Counted from the first letter of the stretch, positions 7,343 through 16,819 are shown. The stretch: 40,200 nucleotides of DNA from Peptococcaceae bacterium (GCA_009782825.1 WRII01000021.1:1-40200); one strand, 5' to 3'. Numbers and translations: made by a program. The notes: generated by a model not told the origin, from the sequence alone.

Positions 7343-8443
7343 ATGGAATATTACGGCCAACAGCCAAGGAGAGGGATGCCTGTTGCTGCAGCAGCTCTGT
7401 TAGGAGCTATTGTGGGAGGGCTTCTGGTGGCGCTGCTGACTTATACCCTGTGGGGAGGGAATGGGGCAGGGACGGCTATGGGGCCTGCGGGATCGATCCC
7501 TCAGGATGAGGTTCTCTATAAGGCAACAGCTATCAGTGATACGATTCAGCCGGCTGTGGTTGGGATTGCCAATCATCAGAGGACGACAAATTTTTTAGCG
7601 GGGACCTCAGGGCTGGTGGAAAGAGGCAGCGGCACGGGGTTTATTTATGACGCCCAGAAGGGCTATATTATTACAAACCAACATGTTATTGATGGAGCTG
7701 AGGAAATTACCGTTTCTCTGCATGATGGGCGCAATCTTGTGGCGAAAGTGGTGGGCAGTGATGCGCGTACGGATTTGGCGGTGCTTGAAATTGAAGATAG
7801 AACCAATTTGGTTCAAGTCAAGATTGGAGATTCCAATGCGCTGCGTGTGGGGGAACCGGTGATTGCCATTGGGAATCCTGGGGGTATGGCCTTTGCCCGT
7901 TCAGTCACTCAAGGGATTGTTTCAGCCTTGGATCGGTATTTGGACTTACAAGGGGAAGCGAGTTTTAAATTGATTCAAACAGATGCGGCCATCAACCCGG
8001 GGAACAGCGGAGGTCCTCTTGTGAATTTTGAAGGGGAAGTGATTGCCATCAATGCCGCCAAATCCGGGTATGAAGGGATGGGATTTGCCATACCTATTTC
8101 GGATGCTGAGCCTGTGATTAAGGAACTCATCGAAAAGGGCTATGCCAGCCATGCGGCGCTGATGGTTAGTATCAATGACAGGTATAGACTGACAGCAAAC
8201 AGCGGTATGCCGGAAGGGTGCTATGTGGCCAGTGTTCAGCCGGATGCCGGCGCGGGCCAGGCGGGCATCAAAGAGGGGGATATTATTACGGCTATCAACG
8301 GGGCTGCGGTAAAAAATTCTCTCCAACTGAGTCACGAACTGTTTAAATATAATGTTGGCGACACAGTGGATGTGACCTATTATCGCGATGGGGCGAGCCA
8401 TGTGGTGAAAGTGACCCTGAGTGAGCTGCGCCAAGATTCGTAA
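7343..8443 (+). CDS. htrA: HtrA/DegP-like serine protease with PDZ domain
   Basis: The 366-residue protein has one N-terminal membrane anchor (residues 12-36), a trypsin-like domain with the triad His114 (TNQHVI), Asp144 (RTDLAVL) and Ser222 (GNSGGPL), and a C-terminal PDZ domain (about 265-360) with an ending that binds unfolded C-termini in the family. It degrades misfolded proteins on the outer side of the membrane. AAGGAGAG eight bases before ATG 7343 decides the start over an upstream in-frame codon. The transcript ends at the hairpin 8463-8491. Confidence 0.92.
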   Translation: MEYYGQQPRRGMPVAAAALLGAIVGGLLVALLTYTLWGGNGAGTAMGPAGSIPQDEVLYKATAISDTIQPAVVGIANHQRTTNFLAGTSGLVERGSGTGFIYDAQKGYIITNQHVIDGAEEITVSLHDGRNLVAKVVGSDARTDLAVLEIEDRTNLVQVKIGDSNALRVGEPVIAIGNPGGMAFARSVTQGIVSALDRYLDLQGEASFKLIQTDAAINPGNSGGPLVNFEGEVIAINAAKSGYEGMGFAIPISDAEPVIKELIEKGYASHAALMVSINDRYRLTANSGMPEGCYVASVQPDAGAGQAGIKEGDIITAINGAAVKNSLQLSHELFKYNVGDTVDVTYYRDGASHVVKVTLSELRQDS

Positions 8444-8462
8444 CCCGTTTATAAATGTTCGG

Positions 8463-8491
8463 AGTTCCATAGGGGATGTCTCTATGGAACT
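8463..8491 (+). terminator. Terminator after htrA
   Basis: A perfect 10-bp stem, AGTTCCATAG (8463-8472) with CTATGGAACT (8482-8491), lies 20 bp after the htrA stop. The trailing sequence TTGTTTGA is only moderately T-rich. Confidence 0.6.
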
Positions 8492-8566
8492 TGTTTGAGG
8501 GAAGTCACTATTTACAAATCAAATTGTATCATAAAAAATAAAGTTGAAAGATGTCAGTTTCATAAG

Positions 8567-8594
8567 TTGAATTTTATCAGGTTTTCCCTATAAT
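8567..8594 (+). promoter_or_regulatory. Promoter of the pan-nad-coaX operon
   Basis: TTGAAT (8567-8572) and TATAAT (8589-8594) with a 16-bp spacer. Transcription would begin near 8601 and give a leader of about 175 nt before the first ATG. The 75 bp between the htrA terminator and this promoter hold nothing recognisable. Confidence 0.7.
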
Positions 8595-8600
8595 AAAATT

Positions 8601-8767
8601 GAGTATACTAATTAAGAGAACCGGATAGACTTGGCACGAAAACCGCTTGGATTTATCGCCGGCCTATAGGGGCAGGCATCAGAGAACTGAGACGGTGAAG
8701 GCGAGTTCGTCCGCTGTACTAGCGGGGGTTCAGGAACACCTTCATCTGGGGAAGAAGGTGTTTTTTT
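8601..8767 (+). ncRNA. Structured leader with terminator/antiterminator (candidate riboswitch)
   Basis: The leader contains a hairpin GAACT (8684-8688)/AGTTC (8704-8708), a perfect 5-bp hairpin CCGCT/AGCGG (8711-8725) and an intrinsic terminator (8735-8767). GGTGAAGG (8694-8701) can pair over eight positions, with one G-U pair, with CCTTCATC (8739-8746), which covers the left arm of the terminator. The two structures exclude each other. GAACC (8618-8622) can also pair with GGTTC (8727-8731), closing the whole leader. This is the architecture of a transcriptional attenuator. It does not match any riboswitch consensus I can recall (not TPP, FMN, cobalamin, SAM-I, lysine or T-box). A relation to the described pan motif cannot be judged by eye. 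Confidence 0.55.
8735..8767 (+). terminator. Intrinsic terminator inside the operon leader
   Basis: AACACCTTC (8735-8743) pairs with GAAGGTGTT (8754-8762), followed directly by T residues to 8767. It lies 10 bp before the first start codon of the operon and would stop transcription before the coding region, so it is regulatory. Confidence 0.85.
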
Positions 8768-8777
8768 GAGGAAGGAA

Positions 8778-9770
<993 letters not shown>

Positions 9771-9855
9771 GGCGCGAAGTGTCAATAAAAACAAGAAAAT
9801 CCCTAACCACTGACCACTGATCCCTGACCACTGACCACTTGCGGGCGCAGCCCGC
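9771..9855 (+). repeat. Dispersed two-hairpin element, copy A (5 heptamers)
   Basis: It begins directly after the TAG of the DUF2520 gene with a degenerate GGCGC-GAA-GTGTC hairpin, then an A-rich spacer, five heptamers near RACCACT and a perfect hairpin GCGGGC-GCA-GCCCGC (9841-9855). It sits between this gene and the panC ribosome binding site, inside the operon. Confidence 0.85.
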
Positions 9856-9871
9856 ATTAGAGAGGAGCATT

Positions 9872-10711
9872 ATGGAGACGACAGAATATATCAGTGTTGT
9901 GAGAGAGAAAATCGGACAAGCCCGGGCGGGCGGCAAGAGGATTGTGCTGATTCCGACCATGGGGTGGCTCCATGACGGCCATTTGTCTATGGTCAAAGCT
10001 GCGCGGGCTGATTTATCTTCGGGCGGTTTTATTGTGATGAGTGTCTTTGTCAATCCTTTGCAGTTTGGGCCGCAGGAGGACTTTGAAAAATATCCGCGGG
10101 ATTTGGCCGGAGATACCGACTTGGCTCGTGGGGCAGGGGTGGATATGCTGTTTGCACCGACAGTACAGGAGATGTATCCGGGGGGGGAATCATTGACAAT
10201 TGTGCGGGTGGGAGGCGTGAGTGAGGGGCTTTGCGGGGCGTCCCGGCCTGGACATTTTGATGGGGTGGCGACTGTGGTAACTAAGCTTTTGCATATCTGT
10301 CAGCCGGATGTGGCTTATTTTGGACAGAAGGATTATCAGCAGCTGATGGTGATTCGGCAGATGGTTCGGGATTTGTGCATGAATGTGGAGATTGTGTCAG
10401 TCCCGATCTATCGCGAGGCGGATGGGCTGGCCATGAGTTCGCGCAATGTCTATCTGGGCCATGAACATAGGAAACAAGCTCCTGTTCTCTATGAGGCGCT
10501 GCAAGAGGGGGCGAAGGAGGTTGTGGCGGGGGAAAAGGATGGGGATAAGGTATGTGCTGTGATACGAGAGAAAATTGAACACACTGAAGCGCAGGTAGAA
10601 TATGTGGAGATGCGCGAAGAGGAGGAGGCGATAGTTATTTTGCTGGCGGCCCGGCTGGGGGAGACACGGCTGATTGATAATATTGTGATTGCGAAGGTGG
10701 AGGATGTTTGA
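9872..10711 (+). CDS. panC: Pantothenate synthetase
   Basis: The 279-residue protein joins pantoate and beta-alanine with ATP to form pantothenate, via a pantoyl-adenylate. It has the nucleotidyl-transferase HxGH motif in the form [10 protein letters not shown] (residues 28-37; most homologues have Ala-Leu-His-Glu), [19 protein letters not shown]-like [19 protein letters not shown] and the MSSRN loop. Length is normal. ATG 9872 follows AGAGGAG, and the upstream in-frame TTG lies in the repeat element. The stop overlaps the ATG of panD by one base. panB, for the pantoate branch, is not in the window. Confidence 0.96.
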   Translation: METTEYISVVREKIGQARAGGKRIVLIPTMGWLHDGHLSMVKAARADLSSGGFIVMSVFVNPLQFGPQEDFEKYPRDLAGDTDLARGAGVDMLFAPTVQEMYPGGESLTIVRVGGVSEGLCGASRPGHFDGVATVVTKLLHICQPDVAYFGQKDYQQLMVIRQMVRDLCMNVEIVSVPIYREADGLAMSSRNVYLGHEHRKQAPVLYEALQEGAKEVVAGEKDGDKVCAVIREKIEHTEAQVEYVEMREEEEAIVILLAARLGETRLIDNIVIAKVEDV

Positions 10712-11091
10712 TGATACGTAGTATGATGAAATCTAAAATTCATTGCGCCCGAGTGACGGAAGCGAATTTGAACTATTTGGGAAGCATTACTATTGATTCT
10801 CATCTTATGGAGCTGGCGGATATTTTACCGAATGAACGGGTGCAGGTTGTCAATAAAAATAATGGGGCGCGTTTGGAAACTTATGTTTTGTCGGGGAAGG
10901 CTCATTCGGGAATTATGTGCTTGAATGGCGCGGCGGCGCGTCTTGTTCAGGTGGGGGATGAGATTATTGTGATTTCTTATGGGGATATGACCACGGAAGA
11001 GGCTAAGGAGTACAAGCCCCGGGTGGTTTTTGTGGATGCGTTGAATCAGGTGGTTCAGTTTGCTTATGAAGAGGTGTGCAGCGAAGGGTGA
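10711..11091 (+). CDS. panD: Aspartate 1-decarboxylase proenzyme
   Basis: The 126-residue proenzyme makes beta-alanine from aspartate. The self-cleavage site is Gly24-Ser25 within YLGSITID, exactly where the family has it, and Ser25 becomes the pyruvoyl group. Lys9, Tyr22, the Arg of NGARLETY and the NGAAAR motif are present. The start ATG overlaps the panC stop (TGATG), so the two enzymes that feed pantothenate are translationally coupled. Beta-alanine goes straight to PanC. An alternative TTG start one codon earlier is unlikely. Confidence 0.96.
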   Translation: MIRSMMKSKIHCARVTEANLNYLGSITIDSHLMELADILPNERVQVVNKNNGARLETYVLSGKAHSGIMCLNGAAARLVQVGDEIIVISYGDMTTEEAKEYKPRVVFVDALNQVVQFAYEEVCSEG

Positions 11092-11095
11092 GTAC

Positions 11096-12727
11096 GTGAA
11101 TAAAGCAGAGGTTTTTACCACGGATGTCGTGGTCGTGGGCAGTGGTATTGCGGGGCTTTTTGCCGCTATGGGGCTGGCGTCGTGTTATGATGTGACGGTT
11201 CTGACCAAGGCGGCTATTGAGAGGAGCAGCACAGAGGAGGCTCAGGGGGGGATTGCGGCGGCGTTGCTGCCGGAGGATTCGCCGGAGGTGCATTTTCGGG
11301 ATACCCTGAAGGCGGGGGCCGGGATCTGCAATGAGGAGGCGGTGCGTGTGATGACGCGCAAGGGGCCTCAGTATGTGCGGGATCTTATGGCTATGGGGGT
11401 AGATTTTGACCGGGTTCAGGGGGAACTGGATTTTGTGCGGGAGGCGGCTCATACATACAGGCGTGTACTCCATGCGGGGGGCGATATGACGGGACAGGCG
11501 ATCCAGCGTCAGTTGGCGTACAGCGCTCAGAGGGAGGGGCTTTTGCGCCTTGAGGAAAATTGTTGTGTTATAGATTTGCTGAAAAATGCGGATAACCATG
11601 TGGTGGGGGTGCTGGCTCTGGCCCAGGGGCGCTTGAAGGCTTGGCGGGCGAGGGCGGTGGTGCTGGCGACAGGGGGGATGGGACAGATTTACCGGTATAC
11701 GTCGAACCCGGAGATGTTGACGGGGGATGGCATGGCGGCGGCTTTGCGCGCGGGTGCGGAGCTGATGAATATGGAGTTTATCCAGTTTCATCCGACGGTT
11801 TTTTTGAAGCCGGACGGCACGTGCTTTCTGATCTCGGAGGCGGTTCGAGGAGATGGGGCGCGGCTGTTGAATGAGCGCGGCGAGTTTTTTATGGATAGGG
11901 TGCCGGGGAAGGAATTGGCGCCCCGGGATGTTGTGGCCCGGGCGATTTGGGATCAGTTGAAGGAGGGGCCTGTTTTTTTGGATTTTTCTGCGATTACACA
12001 TAAAAATATTCGCGAGGGGTTTCCGAAAATTTATGCGACCTGTCTCAAGAGTGGTGTGGATATTGAGAGGCAGCCTGTGCCGGTGATGCCGGCGGCCCAT
12101 TATTGTATGGGGGGGATTCGCACGGATATTTCGGGGCGCACGGGACTCAGGAATCTTTTTGCTTGTGGGGAGTGCGCCTGCAATGGGGTTCATGGCGCTA
12201 ACCGGTTGGCGAGTAATTCTCTGTTGGACGGATTGGTTTTTGGTTCTGAGGCGGCTTTGGCTCTGGAGAGATATATGGCGGAGGAGATGCCGGGATGGGA
12301 GAGTGTGGTGTGGCCGTGTTCTCCGGGGAGTTTTCAGCCATCTGAGTTAGGCGGGGAGGATGTGGCGGCGCTGCGTGGGCAGCTCACGGATCTCATGTGG
12401 AACAAGGTTGGGATTATTCGTGATGAGGAGGGTCTTTGGGAGGCTCTGGCGTGTTTGGAGGGTATGGAGACGGGGTATCAGCCAGAGCTGGAGACGGGAG
12501 CGATGAGGAAGAAGGAGTCTTGCCTGGGGCTGCGGAAAGAGGTTCTGGAACTGGGCAATCTGCTGGTGTTGGGCAGGGGGATTGTGCTGTCGGCTTTGAG
12601 CCGGAGGGAAAGCCGTGGGGCGCATTACCGCAGTGACTATCCGGAAAGGTGTGGGGAGTTTCGCAAAAATTCTGTTTATAAAAGAGGGAATGACGGTGTG
12701 GAATCTATCGAATTTAGGGATCTCTGA
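11096..12727 (+). CDS. nadB: L-aspartate oxidase
   Basis: The 543-residue flavoprotein oxidises aspartate to iminoaspartate, the first step of de novo NAD synthesis. The FAD-binding GSGIAGLFAA motif is at residues 14-23, followed by STEEAQGGIAAAL, HAGGDMTG, FHPT, SEAVRGDGARL, the CMGGIRTD segment and HGANRLASNSLLDGLVFG, all in the expected order of the succinate dehydrogenase/fumarate reductase flavoprotein family. GTG 11096 follows GAAGGGTGA, five bases after the panD stop. No nadA (quinolinate synthase) follows, although the next gene is nadC, so nadA must lie elsewhere. The C-terminus overlaps nadC. Confidence 0.95.
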   Translation: MNKAEVFTTDVVVVGSGIAGLFAAMGLASCYDVTVLTKAAIERSSTEEAQGGIAAALLPEDSPEVHFRDTLKAGAGICNEEAVRVMTRKGPQYVRDLMAMGVDFDRVQGELDFVREAAHTYRRVLHAGGDMTGQAIQRQLAYSAQREGLLRLEENCCVIDLLKNADNHVVGVLALAQGRLKAWRARAVVLATGGMGQIYRYTSNPEMLTGDGMAAALRAGAELMNMEFIQFHPTVFLKPDGTCFLISEAVRGDGARLLNERGEFFMDRVPGKELAPRDVVARAIWDQLKEGPVFLDFSAITHKNIREGFPKIYATCLKSGVDIERQPVPVMPAAHYCMGGIRTDISGRTGLRNLFACGECACNGVHGANRLASNSLLDGLVFGSEAALALERYMAEEMPGWESVVWPCSPGSFQPSELGGEDVAALRGQLTDLMWNKVGIIRDEEGLWEALACLEGMETGYQPELETGAMRKKESCLGLRKEVLELGNLLVLGRGIVLSALSRRESRGAHYRSDYPERCGEFRKNSVYKRGNDGVESIEFRDL

Positions 12728-13625
12728 TTTAGGGGTTTCTGATGTGATTGACAGGGCGCTGCGGGAGGATATTGGGACGGGGGATTTGAGCTCGTTGATT
12801 TTGGCGCCGGAGGCTTTGGGGGAGGCTTATATCTATGCGAAGGAGCCGGGGGTTGTCTGTGGCTTGCCTGTTGTCCGCGCTGTGTTTGTCCGCCTGGATC
12901 CTGATATGGGGTTTGAGTCTTTGTACGAGGAGGGAGCGGATGTAGAGAGGGGGGCCTTGGTGGCCCGTCTCCAGGGTCGGTTGGCTGGGATTCTGCAAGG
13001 GGAGCGGACGGCTTTGAATTTTCTTCAGCATTTGTCTGGGATTGCCTCCCGAACGGCGGAGATGGTGGCGGCTCTGTCTGCCCGTTTGGGCGAGGGGATA
13101 TCTGTGAGTGTTGTGGATACGCGAAAGACGCTGCCGGGGCTGCGCGGGCTGCAAAAATATGCTGTGCGTACGGGGGGCGGAAGGAATCATAGGTTTGGGC
13201 TGTATGATGCGGTTATGCTGAAAGATAATCACTTGGCGGCTGTGGGGGGAATGGCTGAAGGGATTGAGCGTGTGAGGGCGAAAGTGGGGCCTATGGTCAA
13301 GATTGAGGTGGAATGTGAAACGCTTGCCGACGTGCGCCGGGCTGTGGAATTGAAGGCTGATGTGATTATGCTGGATAATATGAATCTGGAGGATATGAGG
13401 GAGGCTGTCTCTTATATTGCGGGGCGGGCTCTTGTAGAGGCTTCCGGAGGGATTGATGAGGACTCTATTGCGGATGTGGCTGAGACGGGGGTGGATGTTA
13501 TTTCCTTGGGATGTCTGACCCACTCTGTTCAAGCTATGGACTTCAGCCTGGTGGTGGATCCCGCCAAGCCATCTATGCGAAATATGTTTGAGGACAACAC
13601 GAAAGGAATGGAGGGGGTTCCATGA
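12696..13625 (+). CDS. nadC: Nicotinate-nucleotide pyrophosphorylase (carboxylating)
   Basis: The 309-residue enzyme (counted from GTG 12696) turns quinolinate and PRPP into nicotinate mononucleotide. Motifs: REDIGTGDLSS near the start, GERTALNFLQHLSGIAS, DTRKTLPGLR, the GGGRNHRFGLYDAVMLKDNH block that binds phosphate, VEVE-like IEVECETL, IMLDNM and EASGGI. GTG 12696 is seven bases from AGAGGG; ATG 12690 would have the site only one base away. The start lies inside nadB (32-bp overlap) and the stop overlaps the coaX ATG (ATGA), so coupling is tight. Confidence 0.95.
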   Translation: MWNLSNLGISDLGVSDVIDRALREDIGTGDLSSLILAPEALGEAYIYAKEPGVVCGLPVVRAVFVRLDPDMGFESLYEEGADVERGALVARLQGRLAGILQGERTALNFLQHLSGIASRTAEMVAALSARLGEGISVSVVDTRKTLPGLRGLQKYAVRTGGGRNHRFGLYDAVMLKDNHLAAVGGMAEGIERVRAKVGPMVKIEVECETLADVRRAVELKADVIMLDNMNLEDMREAVSYIAGRALVEASGGIDEDSIADVAETGVDVISLGCLTHSVQAMDFSLVVDPAKPSMRNMFEDNTKGMEGVP

Positions 13626-14518
13626 GTACACCGGATAAGGCGTGGGCTAAAGAGGCAAGGGCTCAGGACTCGCGGGTTACCAGTTTGCGGTCTGCCTATT
13701 CACGGGTTCCGCAGCCTCGGACGCTTCTGGCTTTTGATGTGGGGAATACGAATATTGTGATAGGTATCTTTTGTGAAGGATCTCTGATACAGCGGTGGCG
13801 GGTCTCTACGGAAAAAAATCGTTCTGCGGACGAATATGCGGTTCTTATGGCTCAGCTGTTGGATTTTGTGGATATGGAGTTTGAGTATATTCAAGGGGCT
13901 GTTATTTCTTCTGTGGTGCCGCCGGCAACGCCGGCGCTGGAAGTGATGCTGCGTGACTATATAGGGGTGGCGCCTCTGGTCATAGGTCCGGGAACCAAAA
14001 CGGGGCTTCCTATACAATGTTATAATCCACGGGAAGTCGGAGCTGACCGTATTGTTAATGCTGTGGCGGGTCTGGCGAAATACGGGGCGCCGCTCATTAT
14101 TATTGATTTTGGGACGGCGACAACCTTTTGTGCCCTTAATGAGAAGGGCGAATATATGGGAGGAGCGATTGCCCCGGGGATTGCTATTTCAAGCGAGGCG
14201 TTGTTTCAGGGAGCGTCTAAGCTGCCTCGAGTTGATTTGGCCAATCCGGGTTCGGTTATTGGCAGGGATACGGTGAGCAGTATGCAAGCGGGGATTTATT
14301 ATGGGTTTTGCGGACAGGCGGAAAAAATTGTTTCTCTCATGACGGGGGCGCTCATACAGCAGGGACTTGGGGATGTTGAGAAGATTCAAGTTGTAGCGAC
14401 AGGAGGGATCGCGGCTTTGATGGCGGAAAGCTGTTCCGCTATCGATATGGTGGATGAGGATTTGACCTTGGAGGGGCTGCGGATCCTGTATGAAAAGAAT
14501 ACGTTGAATGCTGTATAA
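13622..14518 (+). CDS. coaX: Type III pantothenate kinase
   Basis: The 298-residue kinase phosphorylates pantothenate, the first step of CoA synthesis. It has the ASKHA phosphate-binding motif DVGNTN (residues 39-44), VGADRIVNA, DFGTATTF, GGAIAPG and the ATGG adenosine loop. The first 33 residues before TLLAFDVGNTN form a hydrophilic extension that most CoaX proteins lack; a GGAGGGGG site supports the early ATG, but an internal start is possible. Together with panC and panD it puts three steps from aspartate to phosphopantothenate in one operon. Confidence 0.95.
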   Translation: MSTPDKAWAKEARAQDSRVTSLRSAYSRVPQPRTLLAFDVGNTNIVIGIFCEGSLIQRWRVSTEKNRSADEYAVLMAQLLDFVDMEFEYIQGAVISSVVPPATPALEVMLRDYIGVAPLVIGPGTKTGLPIQCYNPREVGADRIVNAVAGLAKYGAPLIIIDFGTATTFCALNEKGEYMGGAIAPGIAISSEALFQGASKLPRVDLANPGSVIGRDTVSSMQAGIYYGFCGQAEKIVSLMTGALIQQGLGDVEKIQVVATGGIAALMAESCSAIDMVDEDLTLEGLRILYEKNTLNAV

Positions 14519-15524
14519 TCGTGGGACAGATCAATCTGCTTGGGCGGGGAAATCTGTCTGGGCAGCGCCTTTGGCCGGGGTTACGGACAAGGCTTTCCGC
14601 CGGGTTATTCAGGAACTGACTCGATGGGTGGGGTTGGCGAATCTTGACTTTCGGGTTCTGAGTGTTACGGAGATGATCAGCTGTCACGCGTTGCATTACA
14701 ACAACCGGCACACTTTGGCTATGCTGGATCTGAGCGGGGAGCCTGAGCCGAGAACGGTTCAGATTTTCGGGGCGGATCCTTCTCTTATGGCTGAGGCGGC
14801 TAAACGTGTGGTGGAGTTGGGGGCTTCGGCGGTCAATATCAATATGGGCTGCCCTGTGCCAAAGATTGTGAACAACGGGGAAGGCTCGGCCTTGTTAAAA
14901 GATATGGGGCTGGCGGTGGATATCGCGGGCGCTGTTGTGAAGAGTGTGGGGCCGTGTGTCCCGGTGAGTGTGAAAATGCGCCTGGGGTGGGACGGGGATC
15001 ATCTTGTTGCCTCGGAGCTGGCGCCGCGGTTGGAAAGGAGTGGGGTGGCGGCCCTCATGGTGCATGGGCGGACGCGGGATCAGTTCTACGCGGGGAGGGC
15101 GGATTGGCAGGGGATTGCCCGGGTTAAGGAGTCTGTGGGCATCCCTGTTATTGGGAATGGGGATATCCACAGTCCTGAGGACGCTGTGAGCATGCTGGAA
15201 CAAACGGGCTGTGATGGGGTCATGGTGGGCCGCGCCATGTTGGGGAACCCGTGGATGCTGATACGAACGGCGGCTTATGTCCAGCAAGGGTGTCTGCTGC
15301 CGGAATTGCCGCCTGTGGATAAGCTGCGTGTTATTCGCAGGCATTTTGAGCTTCTTGTCCGTTATAAAGGGGAAGACCGCGCTGTTAAGGAGATGCGCAA
15401 ACATGCGTTATGGTATACCAAGGGGATACAGGGAGCGGCTCAGTTGCGGGAGAGGATGGTACACGCGCAAAGTGTGGAGGAGTTGGAGGGGGTTTTGGAA
15501 GTGGTGTTTCCCGTAAGGGACTGA
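14508..15524 (+). CDS. dus: tRNA-dihydrouridine synthase
   Basis: The 338-residue flavoenzyme reduces uridines in the tRNA D-loop. It has the N-terminal APLAGVTDKAFR motif (residues 20-31), SVTEMIS, QIFGADP, the catalytic Cys115 in NMGCPVPKI, VKMRLGWDG, MVHGRTRDQFYAG, the IGNGDI phosphate loop and a C-terminal helical RNA-binding domain. The ATG lies 11 bp inside coaX and lacks a clear Shine-Dalgarno site, which suggests coupling. It is the last gene of the operon and is functionally unrelated to the vitamin genes. Confidence 0.93.
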   Translation: MLYNRGTDQSAWAGKSVWAAPLAGVTDKAFRRVIQELTRWVGLANLDFRVLSVTEMISCHALHYNNRHTLAMLDLSGEPEPRTVQIFGADPSLMAEAAKRVVELGASAVNINMGCPVPKIVNNGEGSALLKDMGLAVDIAGAVVKSVGPCVPVSVKMRLGWDGDHLVASELAPRLERSGVAALMVHGRTRDQFYAGRADWQGIARVKESVGIPVIGNGDIHSPEDAVSMLEQTGCDGVMVGRAMLGNPWMLIRTAAYVQQGCLLPELPPVDKLRVIRRHFELLVRYKGEDRAVKEMRKHALWYTKGIQGAAQLRERMVHAQSVEELEGVLEVVFPVRD

Positions 15525-15560
15525 GACGTGATCCCAACAGCCTTACAGTCCCTTGAAAAT

Positions 15561-15601
15561 GAAATAAGCTCCCCCTCGGCTGGAGGGGGTTGGCTTATTT
15601 C
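15561..15601. terminator. Hairpin between dus and the convergent spore-surface gene
   Basis: GAAATAAGC (15561-15569) pairs with GCTTATTTC (15593-15601), with an inner CCCCCT/AGGGGG stem. It lies between two convergent genes and may end both transcripts, although the T-tract is short on either strand. Confidence 0.6.
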
Positions 15602-15621
15602 AAAAGACCTCTTCCTCTTAA

Positions 15622-16059
15622 TTAAAATAAAATTCTAATAAGACGTTTAACAATTTTTGCTAAATTGTTTTTTACTGAACAGGGCGGTTGTGGCGGGCAG
15701 GGTCGGTGAGGTGGGCGCGGAGGTTCACATGGTTTGTCAGGGGTTGGCTGCGGAGGAGATGGAACCGGCAGACAGGATAGATGCTTTATGGCAAGTTGCA
15801 TCTTGCTCTTCAGAATAATCTGCAAATCGCTGATCTGCGCTATCATAGAAGACACGCTTTCATTAATATCCAGAAGTTTCTGTATATCGCAGTCGCGTTT
15901 ATGGCATTTTACCAAATCCAGGGCCTGTTGGATTTTTTCGCCTTCCGCATTGAGAACATGACTCAAGGCCAATTCTTCCATCGCTATTGATAGTAAAATC
16001 ATATTAATGGTCTGCTCACATGTTAATTTTTCTGTTTTGGGAATTTCGGGCATAGACAT
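15622..16059 (-). CDS. Probable spore-surface protein with Pro/Cys-rich tail
   Basis: The 145-residue product shares its N-terminal helical domain (about residues 15-92) with the next gene: SIAMEELALSHVLNAEGEKIQ and, later, a LLDINESVSSMI helix. I recall similar modules at the start of collagen-like and exosporium-type proteins of Clostridia, so a spore-coat or exosporium role is inferred. The tail (about 94-128) is Pro-rich with five Cys residues (Pro-Cys-Glu-Pro-Pro type), which could crosslink, and is followed by a basic helix. There is no signal peptide, as expected for proteins assembled from the mother cell. It lies 19 bp after its paralogue. Confidence 0.5.
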   Translation of the reverse strand: MSMPEIPKTEKLTCEQTINMILLSIAMEELALSHVLNAEGEKIQQALDLVKCHKRDCDIQKLLDINESVSSMIAQISDLQIILKSKMQLAIKHLSCLPVPSPPQPTPDKPCEPPRPPHRPCPPQPPCSVKNNLAKIVKRLIRILF

Positions 16060-16078
16060 TTTCCCTAACCCCCCCTTT

Positions 16079-16819
16079 TTAACCCACGTTTACAAAAGTT
16101 ATGACTTGACTGTTTACATAGTAACTGCCATTTTGCTGATTGCGAGTCACAAGTGATACGATATCTCCTGCTTGCAGCTGTGTTGTGACATTGCGTCCTT
16201 GCACAATGTGGCCTTGTGCCAATCCTATGGTATCAATTATGCCAAGATTGGCACTCGTCAGCTCAGCAATAACAGTCACTCCGTCAGCAACATCTTGAGG
16301 ATATACAGCCAATTGATAAGTGATCTGATAATTGCCTGTTACGTTAATATCAAACCGGCCTGCTGTTGTTGCTTCCAGCGTAACATCATTCCCAATTTGC
16401 AATACCGGCGGCTGTGCAAACGGAACCACCAACACGTCCGCAGGGGTTCCTAACGGGTCAGTCCCGGTTCCCCCTGCTATCAAAATATTCATATTTGCAG
16501 GCGGTGTCGGCGGGGTTGGAGTGTCTTGATACGCGTTCAAAGCTGCTTGCATTTTACCCATGAGGAACATTTGGCTAAATGACACCTGGCCAAGCATATC
16601 TTTCACGCTGTCGTTGAGTTCTAAAAGTTGCTCAAACGTGGGGGCTTCCTGTGGACTTTGTCCTTCCAGAGTTCCTAACAGATACTGTATTTTTTCCCCT
16701 TCGGCATTAATAATATGGCTTAACCCGATTTCTTCCATGGCGATTGATGTGATAATCTGGGCTATGCTGTCGTTAATGGTATAGCCATCCGGGACATCCG
16801 GAAATTGTGGTGTTGACAT
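16079..16819 (-). CDS. Probable spore-surface protein with BclA-like C-terminal domain
   Basis: The 246-residue product has an N-terminal module (residues 14-92) paralogous to the neighbouring gene (SIAMEEIGLSHIINAEGEKIQ, LLELNDSVKDML), a Thr/Pro linker (about 99-108) and a C-terminal beta-rich domain of about 125 residues (motifs GRFDINVTGNYQITYQL and LQAGDIVSLVTRNQ). That domain resembles the trimeric jelly-roll heads of BclA-type exosporium proteins. Location on the spore surface is inferred, not shown. The upstream minus-strand sequence contains CATATTGTG with an AC-containing box about 17 bp further up, weakly like a mother-cell (sigma-E/K) promoter. Both genes are AT-richer than the flanking operons. 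Confidence 0.5.
   Translation of the reverse strand: MSTPQFPDVPDGYTINDSIAQIITSIAMEEIGLSHIINAEGEKIQYLLGTLEGQSPQEAPTFEQLLELNDSVKDMLGQVSFSQMFLMGKMQAALNAYQDTPTPPTPPANMNILIAGGTGTDPLGTPADVLVVPFAQPPVLQIGNDVTLEATTAGRFDINVTGNYQITYQLAVYPQDVADGVTVIAELTSANLGIIDTIGLAQGHIVQGRNVTTQLQAGDIVSLVTRNQQNGSYYVNSQVITFVNVG

Noticed and set aside
8601-8767. Known riboswitch classes (TPP, because of a CTGAGA string; T-box; cobalamin)
   Set aside because: The required partner motifs of each class are absent; only isolated short strings match.
9854-9855. Dispersed element as a CRISPR array
   Set aside because: The heptamers are contiguous without unique spacers and the hairpins occur once per copy.
9839-9871. Upstream TTG start that would extend panC into the repeat element
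   Set aside because: The extension lies inside the GCGGGC hairpin of the dispersed element, and a good ribosome binding site precedes ATG 9872.
11003-12193. Long minus-strand ORF opposite nadB
   Set aside because: Its composition (His/Arg/Pro-rich) is typical of a reverse-complement shadow, and nadB is clearly the real gene.
15541-15553. Sixth copy of the dispersed element, because of CCTTACAG after dus
   Set aside because: Only eight bases match; neither hairpin nor heptamers follow.
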